Below, in pieces: positions 11,401 through 23,400 of a stretch of DNA of 64,000 bases. The position numbers and the translations under genes were made by a program. The notes beneath the pieces are model-generated. The model did no database searches and was not told where the DNA came from. It saw nothing but the letters and a program-made list of their open reading frames with translations. The DNA is from Plazaster borealis (taxonomy: Eukaryota > Echinodermata > Asteroidea > Forcipulatida > Labidiasteridae), in contig CM037472.1 in the NCBI GenBank assembly GCA_021014325.1, positions 36,542,234-36,606,233 of the forward strand, read 5' to 3'. Positions within the stretch are counted from its first letter, which is position 1, and each line of letters starts with the position of its first letter.

Positions 11401-14400
11401 TATACAAACATACCACTGGCTTATCGATAGATACTGTATGAACAAAGTTTTATCCATTAGTTTGTTCACTAAGCCTATTACGCAGTTGATACTGCTCCGA
11501 AAAAGACAAACAAATAGTTTACAGCAATTGCGAAACTCATAACTTGATATTCGATTGAAAATCTGAGTGTTTATTGTATTTGTTCAAGTAAGCTTTGGTC
11601 AAATTGATATAGCCTCTGTTTACTCTTTTTTCTTTTTAAATGACCTCGATATTTTTCACACTCATATGTACACACACACAGGCCGACTGCCCACACTATT
11701 TATTAAATACATGTATGACTTAGCAGGTTTTCTTTTATATTATGCCCCTTTAGGGCAAACCATTGAGAAATTGGAGGTAAAAAGTAGACTTCAGACAATG
11801 GTACATATTACCAGTACCGTTGTACTGAAACACCTGAACATCCCCGTGTTATAAACTCCCCACAATTTCATGACAAGTCAACAGCAACCAATGTTTCCCT
11901 AGGCTGTGACGGGGGTATAAATGCCCTCTCGCGCTTAGACAGTGCCTCGGCACCCTTCAAAAAGTTCCAGTAGACAGGTAGAAGTTTATATTTCCCTCAT
12001 AGAGATGCCTGGTACAGGCCTGGGCCCAATTTCATAGAGCTGCTAAGCACAACAATTTGCTTAGCATGAAATTTCTTCCTTGATAAAAACAGGATTACCA
12101 ACCAAATTTCCATGTGTTGCATATTGCTTGTTACTGGTATTCAGCTGTTGTTTGCTTATCCTGAAAATCACGTGGAAATTTGGTTGGTAATCCTGTTTTA
12201 TCAAGGTAGAAATTTCATGCTAAGCAAATTGTTGTGCTTAGCAGCTCTATGAAATTGGTCCCTGATACTTCACAGAGGCAACGGAGGCAATTGCCTCTGT
12301 TGCCCCTGGTCATTGCCTCGGGGGTCCCTTGAATGTTCCAAGAGAAATTTATGATTTTCCCCATTGAGGTGCCCTTTATCGAGGGAAAAAACTGCCTTGG
12401 TGCCCTTTCCCTTTCAAAAACGAAGCATCAGGCCTGCTGGTACTAAGGGGGGAAAAAATGCCTCTATGGGAATGATTGAAGAACCTGCATGCTACACATC
12501 TGAATTTTGAATTATAAATATAAAAAATAAGGGAGGCAACTCCGCTTTTTGAGATTTGGAAATATTTACAGTAAGTGGGTTGGTAGTGGGGGGGGGGGGT
12601 GGGGGGCTTTTGACTGAAGCCAGGTAAGCTATCTTAACTCAATCTGGGTAGGGCAAAACACCACTGACCCTTCATGTGTTTTACCGTTTGATTTTGTTAG
12701 GTGTGTGATTTCTTAGGATTTTTTTCAAAATCTCCTGGAGCCTTCAACTTTTCTTGAAAGAAGTAAAGCAGTCACCCAAGGGAGAAAGAAAAAGTCCACA
12801 TTTTGTCAAAAACGTGTAGTTTTGAATTTCTGGTGATGCACCAAGGTTGTGACTCTTCTGAATTGTAAGGCCAAATAAGATAAAAAACATGTTTAGCGTC
12901 CTGCCTTTTTGAAAAAAGGAAGGAGGAGGGCCTTTTTTTTCTTTCAAAAAAATAAAAAAATAAAAGGAGACCGCCTCTAAAAAGGAAGCGGGCGGGGACG
13001 CTAAACATGTATTTTTTATTTATTTGGCCTAACATGTGGGAGATTCCAGGTCTAGAATAAGGGGATTAACCCCGGCCACCTAGCCATTTTTAAAGGAATT
13101 TTCACACTCATCAAATCTCACCTCTGTTATGATAAACTCGTCTGAAAATATCCCTGCGTATCCCCCCTTGTTTTCATGTCACTGTACCTAGGAGGTTCTC
13201 CACCTGGCCAACTGCGATCTCCAGGATGCGGCCACCAAGGTGTTTGTTACCATCATCGAGATGAGGATCATCACACCTGCTGCTTATGCTCAGAGCTTCC
13301 TGCAAACGATCCTCACCAATGTTGACAACAGGGATCCAGGTCAGTGCTTCAAAAGGGTGTTTAGCGCCGATTTCCGATTGCTTTTTTCTGGCTACTCCTC
13401 ATTTTGTATCATTCTGTTTATAGATTTCAGCGGAACAGAAAACATTTTGCGTGTTCCATTGAACGCATTCCAGCCTCTGTCTGTCGACAATTATGTGATA
13501 TTGAAATGAAGTACAGTCTGATCAAATAAATTATTTTAATATTTTGCTTTTTGGGAAGGAGAACAGGGGAAGGGATGAAGTTTTTTCAATCTGTAATGTT
13601 TCCAGTGTTGACAAATGGCTGGAGGTTTTTTATACATGAATACTTCCGGTATTATTTTTATCTTCTCAATCTGTTGTCAAATTATTGAAACAATTGGATT
13701 ACTTTTATAATCAAATAATTTGGTACGAAGAACTCTTACCTCATCAAGGTAGCCTTCCAGTGTACATGTACAAAAAATGATGTTAGATAAAGGGATGAAC
13801 AATTTCAGACTTTCACATCAATTTAGACATTTTGTGGTGAAAAAAAAGAAGCTTTGATTTTCTTTGTATATTACAAAATCATGCTGTTTGTTGTACATCA
13901 AGCTCTGAGGATACTGTTTCCAGAAGTTCCTTGAAATCTGTTACTCCAGGGGTGACCAAAAAGTGGAAATGCCATCATTTCAACCTGTCTTCTCAAATTT
14001 TGATGCTAGTTTTAGACCTTTTTTGTCAGCAATGACTCTCACCCCCCCTGTAGATAAAGTGCAAAACACAGGCTTGATCATGATAGAAATATATTTGAGT
14101 CACAACTCAGTCAGCCTCATCCATTTTTCTCCTCAGTCGTTCGTTCGTTGTGGCATCCACAGTGTCGTTTAAAACCATCCTTTGTATGGCAAGCATGGAC
14201 TGTAGGAAACTCAGTGTAGATTTGTTTGCAATCAGCATTGGTTTGTAAATTGCTAATGACTAAGGGCATTAGTGTGTAGACTTTTGTCATTTAACTAATG
14301 GAACCACCCCGTAATCACACTACCCAGAAGGGGAGCATTGCCATAGCAATTAATTCAGGCGCTCGATGGTTTCAGGCCAGGATCATTAGGACCCATACTG

Positions 14401-17400
14401 TTTTTACCTCTCGTATGGAAATATTTATCAATATTTATCAAGCTTCACTGCATATTGCTGTATTGGCAGAGAAGGGCCCCTGTACACAGGTCAACCTTTA
14501 CCAGGCCATATAATGGGGCAACCTCATTGTTTGGCCAGCCACAATGGATGCCACAGGCAAAGGCCTTTGACTTGTCTCCCCCCCCCCCCACCCCACATAA
14601 AGATTGCCTTGGTACAAAGGGATAACTACCCACCAGATATCTTCAGGAAAGCTGGAACCTTTAAGTGGATGACATGAGGTTCACATAAAGACTATTATTA
14701 CAGTGGCATGCCTTGTGTTTATGAAGAGCTGGTTAAGTTGGCTGTGGTGCCATTGTCATACAGTTGCATTGACAACTCTCAATCACTTGAGGATGTACAA
14801 TTGACTCTTCACCAGTCTGTCCACTGTGGCCCCCCCTCACTGCCCCCAAAAAATTTAAAAATAGAGAGGGGCTTCTTGGAAAACCTTGATATCCTGTTGT
14901 GACATTAAAAAAACAAAAACAGAATGTTACTAGGTATGTCTGTCACTTTTGTATGGGAGAAATAATACAATGAAGTCAGGGCCAGCAGAAGCTTTTTGCG
15001 GGACTGGTAATTGCGCAGATATGCATTTGCGGAGAGTCATTGTAAATTTGATCGCATCAGTTCTGTTTTGGTAACCTATCCCCCCCCACAGGATTAAGCC
15101 ACCACATAATGCGCAGACTGAGCTAATAAGGTTTGACATCAATTAAGAGTTATTCAAGTCTTAAAGGATCAGTGTTTGATGGTTTGGATTATCGCAGTAC
15201 GCACTGCACCTGTATTAATCGGCGTCGTTCATGCGTGGTTGGTATCCATCATTAATTGACAGCCAGACCTCGGCTCGGGTTGTATTCAAGAAGAATGCCA
15301 TACCCATGACGACGATCGACGTCCGCTCCAAACACACTGACCATGTTTATGAAACATTGAGGGGACCAATTAATGCCGGGAAAGACTATTTTTATTGAAG
15401 CCAAATTTTTTGTTTTTTTTACAATGAAAAATCATCCAACACAAGGCCGAAGGGCTACAGGAACAAAAAACAACAATTTAAAGAGAAAGAATTTGTTCAC
15501 ATTCCTCTTAAACTGGGATAGTAGGTTTGCAAGATGGTGGAAAACAAGGTAGGGAGTTCCAAAGTGCATCAGAACAGAGGACAAAAAGAACCCTTCCAGT
15601 AATTATTGATTCTTTAAATCTATCTTCATCCTGGTGACATTTTACATTCATATTTGTGTTGGTTTGTAGACCCGTAAATAACAAATTATCCAATTATTTT
15701 TTATTTTCTATCATGGACCCATGAATGACCCCCCCGCCGGATTTCAATTTTTAATGTAAGTGTTTCATACATGTAAGCCAACTAATATATCGAGTGATTA
15801 AACGCCCCCACACCCCCACATTGTCAACACATTGTCACATTCATTCATTCCTTTTATTCAATGTTGGGAGATTTGGGGAATATGTGTGTGTGGTTTTGGA
15901 GTCTTGGTTTTCGTTTGAAATCATTGCATTGTGCATTGCAGTGTATTGTGTTGATGACCTTCACATATGAGATAAATTTATTTTTGACCGTGGACATAAT
16001 ATGGAGCACTGTGTGAGATGAAGTTGCTCTGTGTGTTTTCCTTTCCTTTCTACATACATTATTTTGTAATCAGTTGAAATTTTTGTTTATTTTCCCTTGC
16101 AAATATAATACATAATTGACCCAATTCACCTGGGGCCAATTTCATTGTTCTGCTTACCGCAGAATTCTGCGTTTACAGCCCATAGAATTACGTGCTTCAT
16201 AGGGAGGGTATACCTTTGGTAATTGCTCCAAAAATTAATGACCATCAAAAGTTACTCGGTAAAAAGAGCACTGGAGAGCTGTTGGTATTATAAAACATGG
16301 TTAGAAACGACACCCTTTGAAGTAATTCAGTTTTAGAGAAAGAGGAAATTTTCTCACCAACAAATTTGGTTCTCTGAAAGACTTCAGGCATGAATCCTTT
16401 CTCAGGCATCTGAAAGCACACAATTCTATGCAAAAAGGGTGGGTTTTTTTTGTTCATTATTTTCTGCAAGTTCGAAAAACCAATTTTCACAGGTTTGTTA
16501 TTTTATGCATATATGTTGGGATACACCGAGTGAGGATACTGGTCTTTGACAATTACCAAACGTATACCCTACCTTTAAGGGCTCTGTAAGCGCAGAATTC
16601 CGCGGTAAGCAGAGCCATGAAACTGGACCCAGGTGCCATCACCCTGGAAAAATCTTGGTAGCACCATTTTGGGAGTCCGATGTGTGTTATTATGCAGTGC
16701 GTATTTTAGGCGAAGAGGGCACTGTTTATTTACATGCAATTTAACTCCCAAAATGGAAGACCATGGCAGCAGACCGTCGCCGGTGTGACATCAGTTTAAG
16801 GGGTCTGGGCCCAATTCAATAGCCCTGCTGTGGAATTCTACGCTTACGCCCTGCCCCTGGCCTTAGTAAGTACATTTGTACGTCAGGGTTTTCCCTTAAC
16901 AGTTTTCAGTGACTAGCCAGCGGGACAAGTGAGCTCGTCATTTCACTAGTCCGCCAGTTTTTTCACTGGTGCATATATTTCATGTAAAATAGGGATCTGC
17001 TTTTTAACACTGAACTTGCCAGCCGGAACCACTTGGAGTGAATTTTGGCTGGTCCTCTGGTGTTTTAACTAGCATTTGGCCACCGGACCAGGGCCCAATT
17101 GCATTGAGCTGCTTAAGCAGAAAATACTGCTTAAACAATTTCTGCTTAGCAAAAATTAGCAGGATACCAGCCACAGGTAGTACATGTGAGATGGTATTTT
17201 GGCTGGTAACCTCATTCTGGTAAGAATGTTGTGCTTAGCTACTTTTTGTGCTTAAGCAGCTCTATGAAACTGGACCCAGTGATAAGGAAGAACCATATGT
17301 GCTTTACAGGGTGCCGTAAGCGAAGAATTCTTTGGTAAGCAGTGCCATGAAATTTTGGCCCTGGACTTTATATTTCAAAGTGTTTTTCTTTGCCGATTGA

Positions 17401-20400
17401 TCCAGAGTCCAAGTTTGCATGATTTATGCATCAATGTTACCCATGTCATCGATATTGTTGTTTTAAAAAATATATAAAAATTTGTTTGGTTTTTTGAAGT
17501 CTGATTTTCAATGGTGTCACCCTGGGTTTTCCCTTCCACCGTACCTTTTCCCCACAAGAAATTACTTTATGCAGCTTGGACAAGTTCCTTTTGCATTTTG
17601 AGCAATGTTAGTGTGGGTTTTCCCTGGTTTCCCTTCTTCATCCTTGTCCTACCATCGTCAAAACCCTGCTTTGTTCTTCAATTTATTTTGCACACTAATT
17701 TGTTTTAAGATGTAATAATCCTTTAAAACAATTTTTATGGATCCCTTATTAAAAGTGCCATCGTCTTGTATCATCGCATGAAGAATTGTAGACATGATGT
17801 TACACTCATTTTCTTTCATAACCTTTTATTTTCTGATGACTTAAAACTTGTCTAACAAGACTTGTTGTGTGCATGGGTTTGTTGGTAAGAAAATTAACAG
17901 TTAACAGGGTTCCCTTTGTTAATGACTGTCCCAGTTAATAGTGCACTTTCTTAGTGTGTTTACTAAATTTGTATAAAGAAATTTGTATAAAGAATTTCCT
18001 AATCATGCACCTCTACAGCGGGCTCCAAATACCCACTGCTTCACTGGCCAGAGTGCAGTTATTTTTTAGGAAGTAATTGTTGCTGGTAATTTTATCATTT
18101 GGGAAAGATATCCCACAACCGAACAAGTCCTGTGGTCGTAGTGTTTTTCCAAGAGCTATACTTTTTATGATTTTCCATAATGTAAACAAGTGTTTTGAGT
18201 TTTGTCAATTCCAACCACCTCCCTAAAGTTTGGCAAACATTAAAAAAGAAAAGAAAAAAAGAAGGAAGTACTTCAGGTCTTGCAAAAAAATATTTCTAGT
18301 CCAGTGAAAGTTCTGAGCTTAGACCAGTGGTCTGGTTAAGATGATGTTGAAATTCAATCAGTTGAAGGGTTGTTACTTTTGATAATAAATCACAAGTTAA
18401 TCAGGCATGATTATTCGTCCTACTTTAATCCGATTTCCAATTTTGTTTTGCCCTCAGAAAAAAACCCAGGGAAATTGTTATTAAGAAAAGCCTATCAAAT
18501 CCTAACCATGTGTACAAAACATGTTTAGGTTAGATCTTTTTCTTAATGAAAATGTTCCTAATTTTTTTCCCAAAGGCCACATATCATGCCTGTTTATCCA
18601 TCTATCCATCAGTAAACTATTAAAGGCACTGAACACGTTTGGAAATTGTCAAAGACCAGTGTTCTCACTTGGTGTATCCCAACATATGCATAAAATAACA
18701 AACCTGTGAAAATTTGGGCTCAATTGGTCATCAAAGTTGCAAGAAAATGATGAAAGAAAAAACACCCTTGTTGTACAAATTTGTATGCTTTCAGATAGGA
18801 ATAAAAACTTCTTGCAAGAAGTTTTTATTATTTTAGTGAGAAATTACCTCTTTCTCAAAAACTACGTTACTTCAGAGGGGGTCGTTTCCTACAATGTTTT
18901 ATACTATACAGCTCTCCGTTGCTTGTTACCAAGTAAGTTTTTATGCTAATATTTGTTTTGAGTCATTACCAAACGTGTCTGATACCTTTAAAGAGAGAAT
19001 TATTCCAAAATGTACAAGATATTTATTTTGAAGTTTAAAGCTTTGAGAACCTGCTCCTGGGAATCGCTGTCGACTGCAAACCATGAACCATCAACTTAAA
19101 CTCGATCTAACTACCGAACATCAACCTGCTCCAAATTGGTGATACCATCTCATGTGAATGTTGCCATAGGTGCAAATGTGTCATTCCATGCTGGGGATTC
19201 CCACCCAATTAAGCTCATGTTCACACGGAGGAATGAAAGCTTCTCCCATTACAAGAATGTTACAGCTCCAACTTCCTATCACATTCCACTTCCAATCTCA
19301 TTATTCTGTAGCATATTCACTTTTCCACAGAAAGTCCCCCCAAATATTTTTGTCTCTCCCCCGCTTACCAGTTATTACTCGCTGATCATCTGTTACCCAG
19401 AAAAGGTTGGATAAAGTTTATTAGCTTGGTTATGCCCTTACACCGATGACAGGGCTAAAAACAAAAACAATTTTTCTGTTATTTTTTTTAATAGTGCAAT
19501 TACATTTTGTTTTTGTTTTTTTAGGGGAGGTGGATAGGGGGTGGGGAACCACAAGACTGCAGGGGTTTGTACATGTATCTCAGAATTGTTACTGGACCAG
19601 TAATGTATTGACAAGACTAGAATCAAAATGAGAAAAAAAACAGTTGAACATATGAACTGTTTTTATTTGAACAAGCAGTAAGACATGTAAGAGAAGATTT
19701 ATTTCATTTGTCTTTGTTGAAAGATATCCATCAGACCCAAAGTCAACATTTCAACATAATTTGTTTTTGTTAAAGATATATATTACACAGCGAGGTTTTA
19801 CTCATTTAATTGAAAAACACAAGACCGCAAGACTTGTCTGGCCAAGAGTTTACTGGCACGATGCTAAAATCACTGTAGTCCAATGTCAATTTTGAGCCCT
19901 GCGATTTAAACACTGTACAGTATTCTTCGTTCTTTATCACACATCGGTGTAAGAGAAAAACCAAAATAATATTCTTAATATTCTGTATCACCGATGGATT
20001 AGATTTCATAAAACCTCTTCCTACTTCCAAATATTCAGCTCTTTGATTGACATCTATATAACACTTATAACTCAGTTTTAGTTAAAGGGTTTGTACAACA
20101 TTGGTAAGGTTGAAAATATATATGTTCACAGATTTGCACATAACTTACATGGTATAAAGATGGTTATGGTGGAAAACTTTGATTTTGAAATAGTTTTGCT
20201 TGAAATGCTATAGTTTTTAGGAAATGAGTAAAGCAATTAGTCTCTATCACTGGTGATAAAATCCGATGTTTGAAAACAGTGAAAATATATAATGGGATTT
20301 TTCACTGTTTTCTCATGACTCCGAAGGACTGATTTAGCTTCAACTTTCACAGGTTTGTTATTTCATGTATATGTTGGGTCACATCAAGTGTGGATACTGG

Positions 20401-23400
20401 TCTTTGACAATGACCAATGTTGTACATTTGCTTGAAGTTTGATAAGACAGAGTAAAGCCCGGTTCATACTTCCTGCGAATGCGAATGCGAATGCGAAGCG
20501 AATTTGACGTGAATTTGACGTCAGAACTCTGTTTTCGCTGCGAGTATTCGCAAAAATTGAGCACGGGGCAACTCTTGCGAATTATTCGTTGCGAATTTGT
20601 GGCGTCAATATTCGCTTCGCATTCGCATTCGCAGGAAGTATGAACCGGGCTTAACGATTGTAATTATTGTAACCAAAATATGGTAGAATTACATTGGGCT
20701 TTTTTTTGTTTTCAGAAACACTCGTCCCAAAAATGTGCACAATGAACAAATCAAGAACAAAATGTTTTCCTTGACTCGGAGAGTTTGTATGTACAATCGA
20801 GGAAGCCAGCCATCTTCCTTATCCCCATTAACATACTAATTGTTGTTTTCACCCCCTCTCAAGATGTGTCAGAAGCCTGGCTGGAGGTGCTACTGCAGGT
20901 CATCTCCTTCCTACCCAAGGACATCCTCAAGAGAGATGTAAGTAGCTCTGCCAGGGAGTATTTTAAAGGCACTGTACACTTTTGGTAATTACTCCAACAA
21001 AAACAAGCATAAAAACTTACTTGGTAACGAGCAACGGAGAGTTGTTGAAAGTATACAACATTGTGAGAAACGACTCCTTCTGAAGTTACGTAGTTTTTGA
21101 GAAAAAGGGTAATTTCTCACTGAAAGATTTGAATCTGAAAAAGACTTCTGGCCAGAAGTCTTTTTCAGGCATGTGAAAGCACACAAATTTGTGCATCAAG
21201 GGTGTTTTTTCTTTCATTATTTTCTTGCAACTTCGATGACCAGTTGAGCCCAAATTTTCACAGGCTTGTTATTTTATGCGCCATGGATACACCAAGTGAG
21301 AATATTGGTCTTTGACAATTACCAAACGTGTCCAGGCTCCAGGGGCCGATTACTCAAAGAGATAAGACTGGTCCTATCTCTTAGCATTGCCTACACTGCT
21401 AACAATTGTATTCTTGAAATAAGGAAAAAATCTTATTTCAAGAAAAAATGTCTTGTGTCACTCCCTAGAAAGATATTCTCATAAGATTTTTGGGAGTGAC
21501 ACAAAAAAAGTTTTCCTAAAATCAGATTTTTTCTTATTTCAAGAATACCATTTTTAGCAGTGTAGGACTAGTCCTAAGTAGGAAGAGTTTTGTGAAATCC
21601 AACCCAGTGCCTTTAAGGGTGTCCCAACCCCAAGGCCCTCCACCTTGATCAAACACCGAAACCACTGCTTCCTGAGTCTCCTGCAAACAGGAAGACTCTT
21701 GGGGGCTATCAATTAAGGTGGGGATTAGCAGGCTGATGCCTCAAGTCATATTTGTCTTGTGATTTTTGTCTATTGCTTAAGGAATCTTAGGGGTGCACCT
21801 GCCATTTCTGAAGGATCGTCTAGGTCATTTTAGAGGGGCTGAAATACATGTAGGCGAAAGCTTAACGCATCTCTACTTTTTTCGTACTTTCACTTTCACT
21901 TTTCTGTCTGCCATAATTTGACTGTAATATTTTCGAATATTTTAAAGGTATTTCAGGCCTATTATTTGTTACTAAATAGGGTTTTTTCAAGGAAGCCGTA
22001 GTTTTCAAAGGAGAAATTTTGCAGGGCTTCAAGGTCAAAAGAGAAGCCATTGAGGCAATGTGATTGAATGAACCTAAAATAAACTCATTCACAAATGCCT
22101 TCTTGTCATTACAAAAGTCACCTTTTATTGTGAACTAGTTGATGATTTGATTGGTAAAGTCCTTAAAGGCATTGTATACGTTTGGTAATTGGAGCCCACT
22201 GTTTGTTTCAATCCTATATAATTGTAGATGTACACCATAAAACTAACCTAGTGTTTTTTGAGATATTGCCAAATCTGGAGCGGTTATGTCCACGCAGGAA
22301 GAATAATCTTCAATTGGAATACACAATATGAGAAACGTTACTGCAGTAATGCTTCTCAGATTCAAATTTGTTGGGATGAAAAGTGATTTTGTTTGTCCAT
22401 AACCACTGTACTTCGAAGTGAGAAATTTCTCAAAATGCATTATACTATCCAAAGCTGCTGTACTTCTTACCAAGTAAGTTTTGATTGCCATTCATTTTCA
22501 GAGTCATTACCAATGTATACAGACCCTTTAAGGTAAAAAGAGAAGCAATTGAGGTAATGTGATTTAATGAACCTAAAACAAACTCATTCCCAAATGCCTT
22601 CTTGTCATTATTACAAAAGTCACTATTCAGTGTGTTACTATTTGATGATTTGATTGATAAAGTCCTTAAATTAACGGTATTTTAAAGTGAAAGATCCACT
22701 TGGATGTGTAGAAAGCCCCTGCAGCCTGACAACATACCTTGACCTTATTTTGACTGCACTCCAGACAGTAACACTGCATGTGGTCCCCACACATTTAGCA
22801 TGGCATAACACTGGGGAAGTGTCAGTACATAGTGGTACAGGGATCACTGCATTCACTGTTTTGGGGATTTGCTGGTAAAAATAGGCAGCAACTTTACACG
22901 CCTCCTTTTCTTATGTCAGGAGGGCAAGCTCAAACTTGGGGGGTTCGTGTATGAAGTGGAACACTCAAAACATTTGCCAAGTGATGGTGTTTGAGTAGTG
23001 GATACGCGAATGTAAACTTATGGGTTCAAAGAGGAGACTTTCATTCACCATGCGATTGACGGCAGGCGTTTTGTGAAAGCTGTACATGTGTGAACATGGT
23101 ATTAATTTCTCTGCATACTGTGCCCAGCCAATCCAAATTGAAAAGTTATCTACATGTAGTTGCATATATTTTTACTTATTATTTGTTATTATTTTTTTTT
23201 TTGTGGGGGGCGGCACTATTCAGTTGGAATTGGTGCCGTTTGTTAAATTCATGGAAATACATTGACACTTTTTTTAGAAAAAGGGAAATAAAGCAGTGGT
23301 GACTGCTGCCATGACATGAACTTGATTTGTACGTGATATACATAACCCATTTATGAGTACTTCATATGGTTGTGGATTCTTCCAGTTTCTTTCTGTCATG

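Larger units (their letters stand above)
10728..13191 (+). other. Intron 3
   Basis: 2.5 kb. Holds a family C element (10774-10973), repeat K copies (10965-11130, 12264-12440 and a fragment about 11925-12015), B4 (12022-12262), a G-run near 12590 and repeat L with an inserted MITE (12725-13125). 11140-11920 has no recognised content. Confidence 0.7.
13340..20863 (+). other. Intron 4
   Basis: 7.5 kb, the longest intron. 13340-16131 has no recognised element beyond short C-runs. Further on are the nested C/A2 element, a second C with B5 inside, a repeat P fragment (about 16900-17090), A3, another P copy (19622-20050), a degenerate TIR element (about 20080-20425) and palindromic MITE H. 17364-18619 and 18992-19620 show nothing that I can name. 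Confidence 0.7.
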
